Positions 15,443 through 24,931 of a stretch of 64,000 nt of DNA are shown here, one piece after another. Source of the stretch: Sphingobacterium sp. ML3W (GTDB lineage: Bacteria; Bacteroidota; Bacteroidia; Sphingobacteriales; Sphingobacteriaceae); contig NZ_CP107036.1 in the NCBI RefSeq assembly GCF_029542085.1, positions 186,001 through 250,000 of the forward strand, read 5' to 3'. The notes beneath the pieces were generated by a model. It was not told where the DNA came from. It saw nothing but the letters and a program-made list of their open reading frames with translations, and did not search any database. The stretch's first letter is position 1; the number at the start of each line of letters is the position of its first letter. Position numbers and translations under genes: made by a program.

Positions 15443-18196
15443 ATGAAAAAAATTACCTTATTAATCCAGATTCTCTGTCTCTGCGCTCCATTTTCTTTGT
15501 TTGCGCAGCAGACGATAAACGGGCGCGTTAGTAATAGCCTGACCGGGGAGGCCGCTTATGCAATCTCCATACGTATAAAAGACAGTAAGGAAGGTGCGTT
15601 TTCGGATGATCGAGGTCGTTTTCAATTGAAAACGAATAAACCTTTGCCCCTAATCCTTTCTATTTCCGCGATCGGATTTGAACCCCGTGAGGTCCTTGTC
15701 GAGAGTGTAGCCTCTCCCTTAGAAATTCCGCTTAATGTTTCGCCTATACTGGGGCAGGAAGTGGTTGTGTCTGCAAGCCGAACAGTCCAGACCAAATTGT
15801 CCTCCCCTGTGACCATCGAACAGATCAGTAACAAAGACATCCGTAATTCTGCTCAAATAAGTTATATGGATATGCTTCAGGGGCTGCGGGGAGTCGATGT
15901 TACTGTGTCCAGTATCGGTTTCACCAGTGTAACGACACGCGGGTTCAATACAAGTGGAAATACGAATTTTACGCAAATTGTCGATGGTATGGACAATCAG
16001 GCTCCGGGATTGAACTTTCCCCTGGGCTCAGTTATTGGTTTGACCCAACTTGATGTTGATAATATTGAGCTTTTATCGGGCGCTTCTTCTGCGTTATATG
16101 GCTCACGGGGACTCAACGGAACGATGATTGCGACAGGTAAAAATCCATTCAAATATCAGGGATTAAGTGTATTGGTGACTCAGGGAGTCAATCATATAAA
16201 CGCTAAAAAGAACAATGATCCTGTTCCCGCATCGCCGTATTATGATTGGACAATTCGCTATGCTAAACAACTGAGCAATAAGATTGCTTTTAAGGTCAAT
16301 GGTCAATATACCCAGGCAAAAGATTGGGTGGCCAATGATGAGACGAATAAAAATGGTTTGGGTACGGCGCTAACGAACCCCAATTATAATGGTGTCAATA
16401 TGTACGGTGGTGCAACATCAGTAGATATCAACCCTTTCTTGGAAGCTGCACTGGCTGGAAATCCAGATTTGGCGCCAATTGTTGAACCCCTGCTTGCTCA
16501 TTCAAATTATGTTTCCCGAACTGGCTATGCTGAGTATGGGTATCTCGATAATAGGGCAAAGCTTTTTAAAGTAAATGGTGAATTTCGCTATAAGATTTCA
16601 CCTGATATAGAAGCTATTGCTTCGGCGACTTTTGGCACTGGAAACATCGTGTACACCAATGATACCCGTTATCAGTTAAAAGGATTTAAAGTGGGCCAAT
16701 ATCGTTTGGAGGTACGAAGTGACAAATGGTTTGTCCGGGCTTATACGACTCAAGAAAATTCAGGAAAAACACTTGTAGCAGGACCTACGGCCCAATACAT
16801 CAATGAGTCCTGGAAAACAAGTTACGATGGTAATGTAGGGGGCTGGTATCCGGAGTATACAGCTGGTCTTCTTAATGCACTTGCCACTGGCACTTCGCTT
16901 ACAGATGCCCATCTCCAAGGACGTACTTTAGCTGACCAGGGCCGGGCGGAACTTGGTAGCGCATTATTCAATAAACTTAAAGACAGCATTAGCAATACGC
17001 CAATTTCAGAGGGTGGAACATTATTTCTAGACCGCAGTAAGTTATATAATGCTGAAGCGCAATATAATTTCTCAGATCATATCAAATTTATGCAGGTCAT
17101 AGCGGGTGTCAATTGGCGCCTGTATAGGCTCAATTCTAAAAATACACTTTTCCCAGATAAGGATAAACCAATTCATGTCAATGAATACAGTGCTTATCTT
17201 CAAATGGCAAAGAGAGTCATGGACGAACGGTTGAATATCGCGACTTCTTTTCGATATGATAAGAATACATTATTTGCTCAACCGCGGCTTACGTCACGTG
17301 CATCATTGGTCTATGATATGCAAAAACAGAATTATTTGCGTTTCTCTTATCAGAATGCATATAGTTTTCCTTCTAATATTCAGGCGCTTCAAAATACATT
17401 GAATGGTTATAATAGTTTTTCATCCGGTGGATCTTCGCTATTACTGATTGATAACTATCAATTTGACCGCTACCCACCCTATACATTAGAAAGTGTACAA
17501 AAATTTCAGTCAACAAATGATCCGAAAGTACTTCAGCAATTTAAGTTTGATGATATCAAACCACAGTCAGTCAATGCTTTTGAATTAGGATACGCAGCGA
17601 TGTTTGGTAAGCGTGTTATGGTTGATGTGCTTGGTTATTTTTCAACATGGAAGAATTTTATCGGTTATGCCAATGTAGCCAATACACCGGGGACTGACGA
17701 TATCAACGCTTTTAAGGATCATGCTACCTATGTTCAATATAATGTCGCTTTTAATGGTGGAGAAACAGTAAATACATACGGCTATGCTGCAAGTGTGAGC
17801 ATAGATCTGGGCAAGAATTTTATGACCAAGGCAAACTATTACTCGGACTATCTTAAAAATAAAAACAATAGCCAGATCAATAACTTTAATACACCTAATT
17901 ATCACTTTAATTTTGAATTTGGAAATAGTGGTTTTGGAAAAAAACAAGTCTGGTCTTTTAGTACATCACTTCGTTATAAACCCGGTTATTATTATGTTGT
18001 GTCTGGAGGACTTGCGGCGGGGCAGGTACCTAGCTCGACTGTAATTGATGCACAAGTTAGCTATAAGCTTATTAAAGCTCGTTCTGGCATTCGTATCGGT
18101 GGAACGAATATTACGAACAAATATTATTCTACTGGTATAGCCAACCCTCGTATTGGTGCGGTGTATTATGTCACCTATGCCTATAATATTTTTTAA
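15443..18196 (+). CDS. TonB-dependent outer-membrane receptor with carboxypeptidase-like N-terminal domain
   Basis: A 917-residue outer-membrane receptor. It begins with a signal peptide ending at FAQ, then a carboxypeptidase-regulatory-like beta domain (about residues 24-105) typical of Bacteroidota receptors, a plug domain (QEVVVSASRTVQTKLSSPVT, about 109-128, to ELLSGASSALYGSRGLNG), and a long beta-barrel ending in the aromatic VTYAYNIF. The family imports large ligands using TonB-ExbBD energy. No SusD partner follows, so this is not a standard glycan-uptake (SusCD) pair. It sits between a TetR gene and the beta-helix/cytochrome pair; the cargo is unknown and may be a substrate of the downstream oxidative genes. 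Confidence 0.9.
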   Translation: MKKITLLIQILCLCAPFSLFAQQTINGRVSNSLTGEAAYAISIRIKDSKEGAFSDDRGRFQLKTNKPLPLILSISAIGFEPREVLVESVASPLEIPLNVSPILGQEVVVSASRTVQTKLSSPVTIEQISNKDIRNSAQISYMDMLQGLRGVDVTVSSIGFTSVTTRGFNTSGNTNFTQIVDGMDNQAPGLNFPLGSVIGLTQLDVDNIELLSGASSALYGSRGLNGTMIATGKNPFKYQGLSVLVTQGVNHINAKKNNDPVPASPYYDWTIRYAKQLSNKIAFKVNGQYTQAKDWVANDETNKNGLGTALTNPNYNGVNMYGGATSVDINPFLEAALAGNPDLAPIVEPLLAHSNYVSRTGYAEYGYLDNRAKLFKVNGEFRYKISPDIEAIASATFGTGNIVYTNDTRYQLKGFKVGQYRLEVRSDKWFVRAYTTQENSGKTLVAGPTAQYINESWKTSYDGNVGGWYPEYTAGLLNALATGTSLTDAHLQGRTLADQGRAELGSALFNKLKDSISNTPISEGGTLFLDRSKLYNAEAQYNFSDHIKFMQVIAGVNWRLYRLNSKNTLFPDKDKPIHVNEYSAYLQMAKRVMDERLNIATSFRYDKNTLFAQPRLTSRASLVYDMQKQNYLRFSYQNAYSFPSNIQALQNTLNGYNSFSSGGSSLLLIDNYQFDRYPPYTLESVQKFQSTNDPKVLQQFKFDDIKPQSVNAFELGYAAMFGKRVMVDVLGYFSTWKNFIGYANVANTPGTDDINAFKDHATYVQYNVAFNGGETVNTYGYAASVSIDLGKNFMTKANYYSDYLKNKNNSQINNFNTPNYHFNFEFGNSGFGKKQVWSFSTSLRYKPGYYYVVSGGLAAGQVPSSTVIDAQVSYKLIKARSGIRIGGTNITNKYYSTGIANPRIGAVYYVTYAYNIF

Positions 18197-18223
18197 CCAA
18201 AATAAATCATAAAAAGATAAATC

Positions 18224-19498
18224 ATGAAAAGACATGTAAAAAACAGGCTCATAATGGTGTTCATAGGACTCGTCTTTTGGAGCTGTAAGAATCAACAAAG
18301 TACAGACTATAATGTGTTGACTTTTGGTCCGGGGCAGGAGGAAGCGATTGAGGAGGCTTTTCTGTCGATTAAAGATAGTACAAATATACACTTGAAAGCA
18401 GGTAAATATCGTTTTGACAATCTGAGTATCGCCCAGGTAAATCATATTAAAATTGAAGGCGAGGGGCATGATAAAACAATTGTGGATTTTTCGGGACAGA
18501 CACAGGGAGGTGAGGGGATTCGTATCACTGATGTCAAAGGACTAACCATCGGAAATATGACGATCCGGGATTCAAAAGGTGATTTATTGAAGATAAATAA
18601 CAGTCAGGACATCATTATTGCAGATCTACATAGTATATGGAGTTCGGCTGATTCTACCAGTGGTGGTTATGGAATTTATCCTGTACTCTGCAAGAATGTA
18701 CTGATTGAGAATTGTTATGCAGAGGGCGCTTCTGATGCGGGTATCTATGTAGGACAGACCAAAGGAGTGGTTGTAAGAAAATGTAAGGCATTCAAAAATG
18801 TAGCTGGCTGTGAAATTGAAAATACAACAGATGCCGAAGTATATGACAATGAGTTTTATGGCAATACAGCGGGTTTTCTGATTTTCGATTTACCCGATCT
18901 GTCACAGCGCGGTGGCCATGTGAAAGCTTATCGAAACAAGATCTATGATAACAATTTCAGAAATTTTGCGAAAGGAGGAAGTTTTGGGACTTTTTGGGGC
19001 GTAGGAAACGCCTCTCCAGGAAGTGGAATTATTATCCTTTCCACCTCAAATATCGAAATATATGACAATACGATTGAAAAAAATAATACTTCGGCGATTA
19101 CTATAGCTTCTGGTTTTGCTGTAGATGAAAAAGCTGCTGAACGTATCAATGCCAATTACTCGCCAATACCGACGCATATTAAGATCCATGGCAACACCAT
19201 AAAGATGGAAGACAAGTTCCCACAACCGGCTTATGAACATCGTATTGGCCAATTAATTATTGCTACTGAGGCACAGCTGAATGCCGTTGAACCCAATCGT
19301 TCTGTGAAAAGAATCCCTGCGATCCTATACGATGGAATCACCAGCAACATTATGACCAATGGTACTTCCTTAAATCCGGATTCTATTTGTATTGACCAGC
19401 CCGGTGAAAATATGTTTGTTTCGGCAGATTTTAAACATGCGGGGCAAGCAGATAAATGGAAACCATCAAGTAATGTGAAACCATTTCAATGTAAATAA
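18224..19498 (+). CDS. Parallel beta-helix lipoprotein (TIGR03805-like)
   Basis: A 424-residue exported protein. The signal ends in LVFWSC with Cys21 as probable lipidation site. From about residue 60 to 330 it has regularly spaced turns of a right-handed parallel beta-helix (GIRITDVKGLTIGNMTIRDS, NVLIENCYAEGASDAGIYVG, GVVVRKCKAFKNVAGCEIEN, NIEIYDNTIEKNNTSAITIA). This matches the family I know as TIGR03805, which occurs as a two-gene pair with the diheme cytochrome family TIGR03806 and has no known function. Here the partner starts 2 bp after the stop. Beta-helices of this kind bind or cleave carbohydrates in other families; no lyase or hydrolase catalytic motif is recognised. Confidence 0.85.
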   Translation: MKRHVKNRLIMVFIGLVFWSCKNQQSTDYNVLTFGPGQEEAIEEAFLSIKDSTNIHLKAGKYRFDNLSIAQVNHIKIEGEGHDKTIVDFSGQTQGGEGIRITDVKGLTIGNMTIRDSKGDLLKINNSQDIIIADLHSIWSSADSTSGGYGIYPVLCKNVLIENCYAEGASDAGIYVGQTKGVVVRKCKAFKNVAGCEIENTTDAEVYDNEFYGNTAGFLIFDLPDLSQRGGHVKAYRNKIYDNNFRNFAKGGSFGTFWGVGNASPGSGIIILSTSNIEIYDNTIEKNNTSAITIASGFAVDEKAAERINANYSPIPTHIKIHGNTIKMEDKFPQPAYEHRIGQLIIATEAQLNAVEPNRSVKRIPAILYDGITSNIMTNGTSLNPDSICIDQPGENMFVSADFKHAGQADKWKPSSNVKPFQCK

Positions 19499-19500
19499 CT

Positions 19501-20577
19501 GTGAGAAATATAAAATTGACCATTGCTGTTATCATCGTTTTGACTGTATTCTCTTTGACGTTGCAACAAAGCTGCCGACAGGGAAAAAATAAATCAGAAC
19601 AAACCAATACATCTTTCGTATTTAAAGAAAAACTGTCTGATTATGGGTTTTTCAAGGGAAAGCTAAGTAGTCTATTACCGCAAGAGGGGGTGCTTCCGTA
19701 CGACCTAAGTACGCCTTTGTTTTCAGACTATACGGTTAAAGATCGTTTTATTGTTCTTCCACAGGGAAAATCAATGGAATATACTGCACAGGGACCTTTG
19801 GATTTTCCTGATTCAACCATAATTGTTAAAAATTTCTCCTATATCAATGTTCAGGGACAAAAGGTGGTCATCGAAACCCGCTTGTTGGTTAAAGATCCGA
19901 TGGATCATAACTGGAAAGTCATGAATTACCTTTGGAATACGGAGCAAACGGATGCAGTTAAACATATTAGAGGATCGAAACTGGCAATCACGTTGGTCGA
20001 TAACTCTGGTAATAAACATACAACAAATTATATGGTGCCGAATACCAATGATTGTAAACGTTGTCATAATAATGCATCGAAACTAATGCCAATAGGTCCT
20101 AAAGCGCGTAATCTGAATTTTGTGCGCGCCGGCGATTCTATCAACCAATTGACTCGTTGGAGTTCTCTGGGATTGTTGAAAAATATGCCGGACTTAAAGA
20201 ATATTTCACAACTGCCTGTATGGAATGATACAGAAAAATACAGTATTGAAGAACGTGCTAGAGCTTATTTGGACGTCAATTGTGCGCATTGTCATATTAA
20301 AGGCGGTGATGCATTTAATACGGGGCTATTTCTCAATTATGAAGAGGATACACCTGCACATCTCGGTGTGGATAAAGCACCTGTATCTGCCGGAGGAGGG
20401 GCTGGTGGCTTAAACTTTGATATAATACCCGGAGATTCAAAGCATTCTATCTTGCTTTATCGGATGAATAGTACCGAACCGGGCACTGCAATGCCCGAAT
20501 TGGCCAGAAGTATTATCCATAAGGAAGGTGTGGATTTGATCCGGCAATGGATAGATAATATGCCCAAGAAAAAATAA
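19501..20577 (+). CDS. SO2930-family diheme c-type cytochrome (TIGR03806-like)
   Basis: A 358-residue periplasm-facing cytochrome. A hydrophobic N-terminal signal is followed by Cys25 in a loose lipobox-like context. Two c-type haem motifs are present: CKRCH at 185-189 and CAHCH at 261-265. The latter is in a cytochrome-c-like domain that ends with GTAMPELARSIIHKEGVDLIRQWI, with a Met suitable as axial ligand. Residues 40-180 form a beta-rich region with LSDYGFF and LSTPLFSDY, characteristic of the SO2930/HNE_0200 family. The start is GTG, only 2 bp after the beta-helix stop, so the two are surely cotranscribed. It should pass electrons from a periplasmic oxidation; donor and acceptor are unknown. 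Confidence 0.87.
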   Translation: MRNIKLTIAVIIVLTVFSLTLQQSCRQGKNKSEQTNTSFVFKEKLSDYGFFKGKLSSLLPQEGVLPYDLSTPLFSDYTVKDRFIVLPQGKSMEYTAQGPLDFPDSTIIVKNFSYINVQGQKVVIETRLLVKDPMDHNWKVMNYLWNTEQTDAVKHIRGSKLAITLVDNSGNKHTTNYMVPNTNDCKRCHNNASKLMPIGPKARNLNFVRAGDSINQLTRWSSLGLLKNMPDLKNISQLPVWNDTEKYSIEERARAYLDVNCAHCHIKGGDAFNTGLFLNYEEDTPAHLGVDKAPVSAGGGAGGLNFDIIPGDSKHSILLYRMNSTEPGTAMPELARSIIHKEGVDLIRQWIDNMPKKK

Positions 20578-20616
20578 AAATATCATCACCTTTCAATTTA
20601 TATTAATTAGAACAGC

Positions 20617-22014
20617 ATGATTGAGCAAATAGATTCAATATTTCAGCAACAGCAACTCTTTAAAATCGAATTACGAAATAGTGATCCCCAGCAACGGATA
20701 AAAAAGCTACGTAAATTGCGTAGTGCGATTGAAAGTAACGAAGATTTAATTTATGATGCATTAGCGAAAGATTTGCGTAAATCAAGAAATGAGGCCGCAA
20801 TAAGTGAGGTACTATTTATCTATGGTGAAATCGATTTTGCTATTCGCCATTTGCAAAAATGGATGCGGCCCAAACGCGTAGGGAGATCGGTGACAAACTT
20901 GCTGGCAAAAAGTTCGATCGTCTTTCAACCCAAAGGATTGGTTCTGATTATATCGCCTTGGAATTACCCCTTTCAGCTTACGATGAGCCCCTTGGTATCT
21001 GCGATTGCTGCTGGCAATTGCATTGTACTGAAACCATCCGAGCATAGTCCGTACACAGCAGCAGTGATTCAGAAGATGATATCCGAATCGTTCGATGTTA
21101 AAGAGATTGTTTGTATTGAGGGTGAAAAATCTACAGCGGAAACTCTTTTGAAGCTTCCTTTTGATCATATTTTCTTTACGGGAAGTTCTATCGTTGGTAA
21201 ACTGATTATGAAATCAGCCTCTGATCATTTGAGTTCTGTAACCTTGGAGCTCGGAGGGAAATCGCCAGTGATATTGGATGAAACTGCCCATCTTGAAAAA
21301 GCAGCAAATAAAGTAGCCTGGGGAAAGTTGATCAATGCCGGTCAGACTTGTATTGCACCAGATTATGTTCTTATTCCGGAAAAGCGACGTGACGAATTTG
21401 TTAGATATTATTTAAATGCTGTAAAAAAGATGTTTTTTACAATAGATGGTAAAATAGATCCTACTGTCTATGCGAAAATTATTAACCAAAAGCATGCTGA
21501 TCGTCTTCTTACATTGATCAGGAACTCGGTCCAAGGGGGAGCCCGATTAGTTGAAGGAGGTGTACTGTCTGAGGATTTAACGTTGAGTCCGACATTGTTA
21601 TTAGATGTTTCATTGGATAATGCGATCATGGGTGAGGAAATCTTTGGACCTATTCTTCCAGTGATAACGTATGGAAAATTGGAAGAAGCAATTGCTATCG
21701 TAAATCGAAGTGAAAAGCCACTTGCATTGTATGTATTTAGCGAAAACAAACATAGTATCCAACAGGTCGTACAGCAAGTAGCATCAGGCGGTGTTTGTAT
21801 CAATGACGTACTTATCCATGTTTCCAATCCTCACTTGCCATTTGGTGGTGTTAACGGTAGTGGCCAGGGAAGTTGCCACGGTTTTTTTGGCTTCAAGGCA
21901 TTTTCACATGAACGAGCTGTGATGCGTCAATCCAGATACGCACTTTCTACATTGATTTATCCACCCTATACAGGAAAAAAAATAGTATTTAAATTGCTGA
22001 AAAAATGGATTTAG
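20617..22014 (+). CDS. Aldehyde dehydrogenase, class 3-like
   Basis: A 465-residue NAD(P)-dependent aldehyde dehydrogenase oxidising an aldehyde to its acid. The catalytic Cys245 (NAGQTCIAPDYV) and general-base Glu211 (LELGGKSP) are intact. The Asn of SPWNYPF (113-119) and the cofactor loop FTGSSIVGK (187-195) are also present. Short length and C-terminal hydrophobic tail (LIYPPYTGKKIVFKLLKKW) resemble class 3/fatty-aldehyde enzymes, which often act on medium- or long-chain aldehydes near membranes. No signal peptide is visible, so it is cytoplasmic. It lies 39 bp after the cytochrome gene and is likely in the same operon, which suggests that an aldehyde is an intermediate of the pathway. Confidence 0.92.
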   Translation: MIEQIDSIFQQQQLFKIELRNSDPQQRIKKLRKLRSAIESNEDLIYDALAKDLRKSRNEAAISEVLFIYGEIDFAIRHLQKWMRPKRVGRSVTNLLAKSSIVFQPKGLVLIISPWNYPFQLTMSPLVSAIAAGNCIVLKPSEHSPYTAAVIQKMISESFDVKEIVCIEGEKSTAETLLKLPFDHIFFTGSSIVGKLIMKSASDHLSSVTLELGGKSPVILDETAHLEKAANKVAWGKLINAGQTCIAPDYVLIPEKRRDEFVRYYLNAVKKMFFTIDGKIDPTVYAKIINQKHADRLLTLIRNSVQGGARLVEGGVLSEDLTLSPTLLLDVSLDNAIMGEEIFGPILPVITYGKLEEAIAIVNRSEKPLALYVFSENKHSIQQVVQQVASGGVCINDVLIHVSNPHLPFGGVNGSGQGSCHGFFGFKAFSHERAVMRQSRYALSTLIYPPYTGKKIVFKLLKKWI

Positions 22015-22039
22015 GTAGCTTAATTTTTTATACTTGTAT

Positions 22040-22630
22040 ATGAATAAAATCAAAAGCATTGTTGTGTTTTGTGCTTCCAGTTTAGGCAATTCCAGCATAT
22101 ATGAAGATCAGGCAAAATATGTAGGTTATACTTTTGCGCAGCGAAACGTTCAGCTGGTGTACGGAGGTGGCCGTGCAGGATTAATGGGCGTGGTTGCCAA
22201 TGCTGTTTTAGAAAAAGGTGGTGAGGTCATTGGCGTAATTCCCCACTTTCTAAACTCAAAGGAAAGGGAACATCGCGGCGTAACAAAATTAATTACGGTG
22301 GATAGTATGCATGATCGTAAACGAATCATGAATGATCATGCTGAAGGAATAATAGCTTTGCCGGGAGGATTCGGAACCCTTGAGGAGCTTTTTGAAATGA
22401 TTACCTGGGGACAACTCGGTCTACATCGTAAGCCAGTGGGAGTATTAAATATTAATGGCTTTTATGATCATTTGATCAAATTTATGGATCATATGGTTAT
22501 TGAGGGGCTTTTAAAACAAGAGAATAGAGAAATGCTGTTGATAAGTGATTCAATTGAAGATCTATTAGATAAGATGGAAAACTATGAGGCGCCAGAGGTA
22601 ACAAAATGGATTGACAAGAATGAGATTTGA
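22040..22630 (+). CDS. LOG-family (TIGR00730) phosphoribohydrolase
   Basis: A 196-residue cytoplasmic Rossmann-fold protein. The signature ALPGGFGTLEELFEMITW (about residues 106-123), the nucleotide loop VYGGGRAGLMG (40-50) and the HDRK segment at 91-95 are complete. The family cleaves nucleotide 5'-monophosphates or cytokinin riboside monophosphates to base and ribose phosphate; in non-plant-associated bacteria the physiological substrate is usually unclear. The frame could begin at TTG 22034, but the ATG at 22040 is better. It follows the aldehyde dehydrogenase by 25 bp and may be its last operon member, although a link in function is not obvious. Confidence 0.9.
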   Translation: MNKIKSIVVFCASSLGNSSIYEDQAKYVGYTFAQRNVQLVYGGGRAGLMGVVANAVLEKGGEVIGVIPHFLNSKEREHRGVTKLITVDSMHDRKRIMNDHAEGIIALPGGFGTLEELFEMITWGQLGLHRKPVGVLNINGFYDHLIKFMDHMVIEGLLKQENREMLLISDSIEDLLDKMENYEAPEVTKWIDKNEI

Positions 22631-22764
22631 GCAGACCTTATTGTTTTAATGACCACTTAATTTCTAATTGCATCTTAATATTGCTCTTATGGTTTGTTAA
22701 GATGGTTCTTATTGTGTTTTAATGTTGTTTTTGGATTTTTGTAACAAAAATTCTTTATCTAATT

Positions 22765-24924
22765 ATGTTACAATTCAAAGGTCTTGTTACACCTTTATTA
22801 ATTGCTGCTCCTTTTTGTCTTAATGCACAGACAGTTTCATCTGACTCCTTAAAATCATTGAAAATTGATGAAATAGAAATCACCTCTAAGTATTACAGGC
22901 GGTATAATCCAAAACAATTGTCTGAAGCATTACGCTTGGAAACTTCTTTATTGAATGTTCCGCAGCATATTCAGGTCATTAACAGCGAGATTTTTCGAGA
23001 TCAGGCGGTATTGAACCTGAATGAGAGCGCTACCCGCAATGTAAGTGGAACTTTTAGAGAGGAATTACATAATGGTATATCCCCTGATATATACTCGCGT
23101 GGGGGCTATATCAGTGCACAACGTAATGGCGTAGATATGCGTCCATTGGGTAAGGGGCCAATCGCCGATGATCTGGCAATTATTGAAAGAGTGGAATTTG
23201 TAAAGGGACCGAGTGGCTTTATGCATGCCATTAGTGATCCATCCGGTTCCTATAACATCATTACAAAAAAACCAACAGGAGAAACCAAAAGGAGTTTTGA
23301 TTTGCTAACTGGAAGTTTTGGTTTGTTGCGTGCCGCTGTAGATTTGGATGGGCAACTTGATAAGCGTAATAAAGCCCAATACCGTTTAAATGTCATGGGC
23401 ATGCGTGGTAATGGATTTCTTAAACATGATCGAAATAATAGATTGTTGTTTGCTCCCTCATTAAAATATCAATTTAGCGATCGCACATCAATAACGGCCG
23501 AATACATCTATCAACAATTGAACTATCTTCTCCTCAGTGAAGCACAGATGTCCCCCTACGGTTATGGTACACTCCCGAAAGATTTTACCATTACCGACCC
23601 AAGTATACGACCTTTTGTAGGTAATGACCATAATGCATTTTTGACATTTCAACATAGATTTAAGAGTGATTGGCAATTGACAACAAAATTGGCGTACATC
23701 CGTAGTGGCTATAATGGTACATTGTTTTGGGTGAATGGTGCGAATGCTCAAAATAAAGATATTTTGGATAGAAATCTAGTTTACGATTCGAATAAGTACA
23801 GTATCTTTTCTACGCAGGCTTACGTGAATGGATATTTTAAAACTGGAAATGTCGGCCACCGTATCATCACTGGAATTGATATCAATAATAAATTATCCCG
23901 AAGTTGGGATACATGGGGCGCAGCGACAGCAGTCTATCCGCTGTCCATTACGAATCCACAGTATTCAGAAACGATCCTCAATACTGGTGTAGGCGGCGAT
24001 TCTGCTTCGGAGAATGATTTTACTTCCGAGGGAAGTAAAATACACCGACGGCTGTTCTATGTTTCGGCTTATGCAATGGATGAATTACTTTTTTTGGATG
24101 AAAAACTGCGGATTACCCTTGGTTTACGTGTCACTGCATCAAATGGCAAAACAAATGATTATGGAGCAAAGAGTAATTCCGAAGATGTTGTTTTAACCCC
24201 ACGGTTGGGAATCAATTATGCATTGGATCAAAATACTTCGCTCTATTTCCTACATGACCAGAGTTATTTGCCACAAGCAGGGATTTCCGTGGATGGTACA
24301 GCGTTAAAACCTTTAGAAGGAGTAAACTATGAATTAGGGATAAAACGTGACTGGATGGAAGGAAAATGGAATACAAGCGTTTCAGTGTATCATATTGAAA
24401 GAAATCGTCTGATCACACCTGACCCAGTATCCAATCTGATCTATCAGACCGGGGAAAGTAAATCCAGAGGAGTTGAGTTTGACCTTAAGGGAAGACTGGC
24501 AAAAGGTATGAATGCGGTGATCAACTATGCTTACACGGATTCTAAAATCTCTGCCGACGAAATGAAATCAGAAAATATTGGGATGGCCACGCCCAATCGG
24601 GTAAAGCATATTCACAATACTTGGTTGAATTATCTGTTGCCTATTGAGCGCGTAAAAGGTTTAACAGTATCCTTGGGATATCAGTTGCTCATTGGTCGAG
24701 CTGAACGTTTTACATCAACGAATCCTGTAGCCCTAAAAGATATCTTTCGATTGGATGCAGGAGCAGGATGGAGCAATGACAAGTATCGTATTAATCTAAT
24801 CGTCAATAATCTATTGAACGAAAAAATGTATTCTACAGCTTGGCGTAATGGTAGTGGAAATATGTACTATTGGGTACAAATGGCACCTATACATGCAAGG
24901 CTCTCATTCGGAATAAATCTGTAA
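22765..24924 (+). CDS. TonB-dependent siderophore-type receptor
   Basis: A 719-residue outer-membrane receptor of the FhuA/siderophore branch. A signal peptide ends at LNAQ; the plug domain follows directly (LLNVPQHIQVINSEIFRDQA, about residues 72-91, with RGGYISAQRNGVDMRP and GPSGFMHAISDPSGSYNIITKKP). The barrel ends in MAPIHARLSFGINL. Unlike the receptor at 15443 it has no carboxypeptidase-like extension. Plug motifs point to a ferric siderophore or similar chelate. A binding lipoprotein gene begins 7 bp downstream and a methyltransferase follows, so the three form one operon. About 134 bp of AT-rich DNA precede the ATG; I could not identify a Fur box or a cobalamin riboswitch there. Confidence 0.9.
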   Translation: MLQFKGLVTPLLIAAPFCLNAQTVSSDSLKSLKIDEIEITSKYYRRYNPKQLSEALRLETSLLNVPQHIQVINSEIFRDQAVLNLNESATRNVSGTFREELHNGISPDIYSRGGYISAQRNGVDMRPLGKGPIADDLAIIERVEFVKGPSGFMHAISDPSGSYNIITKKPTGETKRSFDLLTGSFGLLRAAVDLDGQLDKRNKAQYRLNVMGMRGNGFLKHDRNNRLLFAPSLKYQFSDRTSITAEYIYQQLNYLLLSEAQMSPYGYGTLPKDFTITDPSIRPFVGNDHNAFLTFQHRFKSDWQLTTKLAYIRSGYNGTLFWVNGANAQNKDILDRNLVYDSNKYSIFSTQAYVNGYFKTGNVGHRIITGIDINNKLSRSWDTWGAATAVYPLSITNPQYSETILNTGVGGDSASENDFTSEGSKIHRRLFYVSAYAMDELLFLDEKLRITLGLRVTASNGKTNDYGAKSNSEDVVLTPRLGINYALDQNTSLYFLHDQSYLPQAGISVDGTALKPLEGVNYELGIKRDWMEGKWNTSVSVYHIERNRLITPDPVSNLIYQTGESKSRGVEFDLKGRLAKGMNAVINYAYTDSKISADEMKSENIGMATPNRVKHIHNTWLNYLLPIERVKGLTVSLGYQLLIGRAERFTSTNPVALKDIFRLDAGAGWSNDKYRINLIVNNLLNEKMYSTAWRNGSGNMYYWVQMAPIHARLSFGINL

Positions 24925-24931
24925 AAAAACG

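Noticed and set aside
15443..18196. TonB receptor as the SusC part of a glycan-utilisation locus
   Set aside because: No SusD-like gene follows, and no glycoside hydrolase is nearby. The N-terminal carboxypeptidase-like domain alone is not specific for SusC.
22631..22764. Cobalamin riboswitch or Fur box before the siderophore-type receptor
   Set aside because: No B12-box-like sequence, no recognisable riboswitch helices and no clear 19-bp Fur palindrome were found in this 134-bp stretch.
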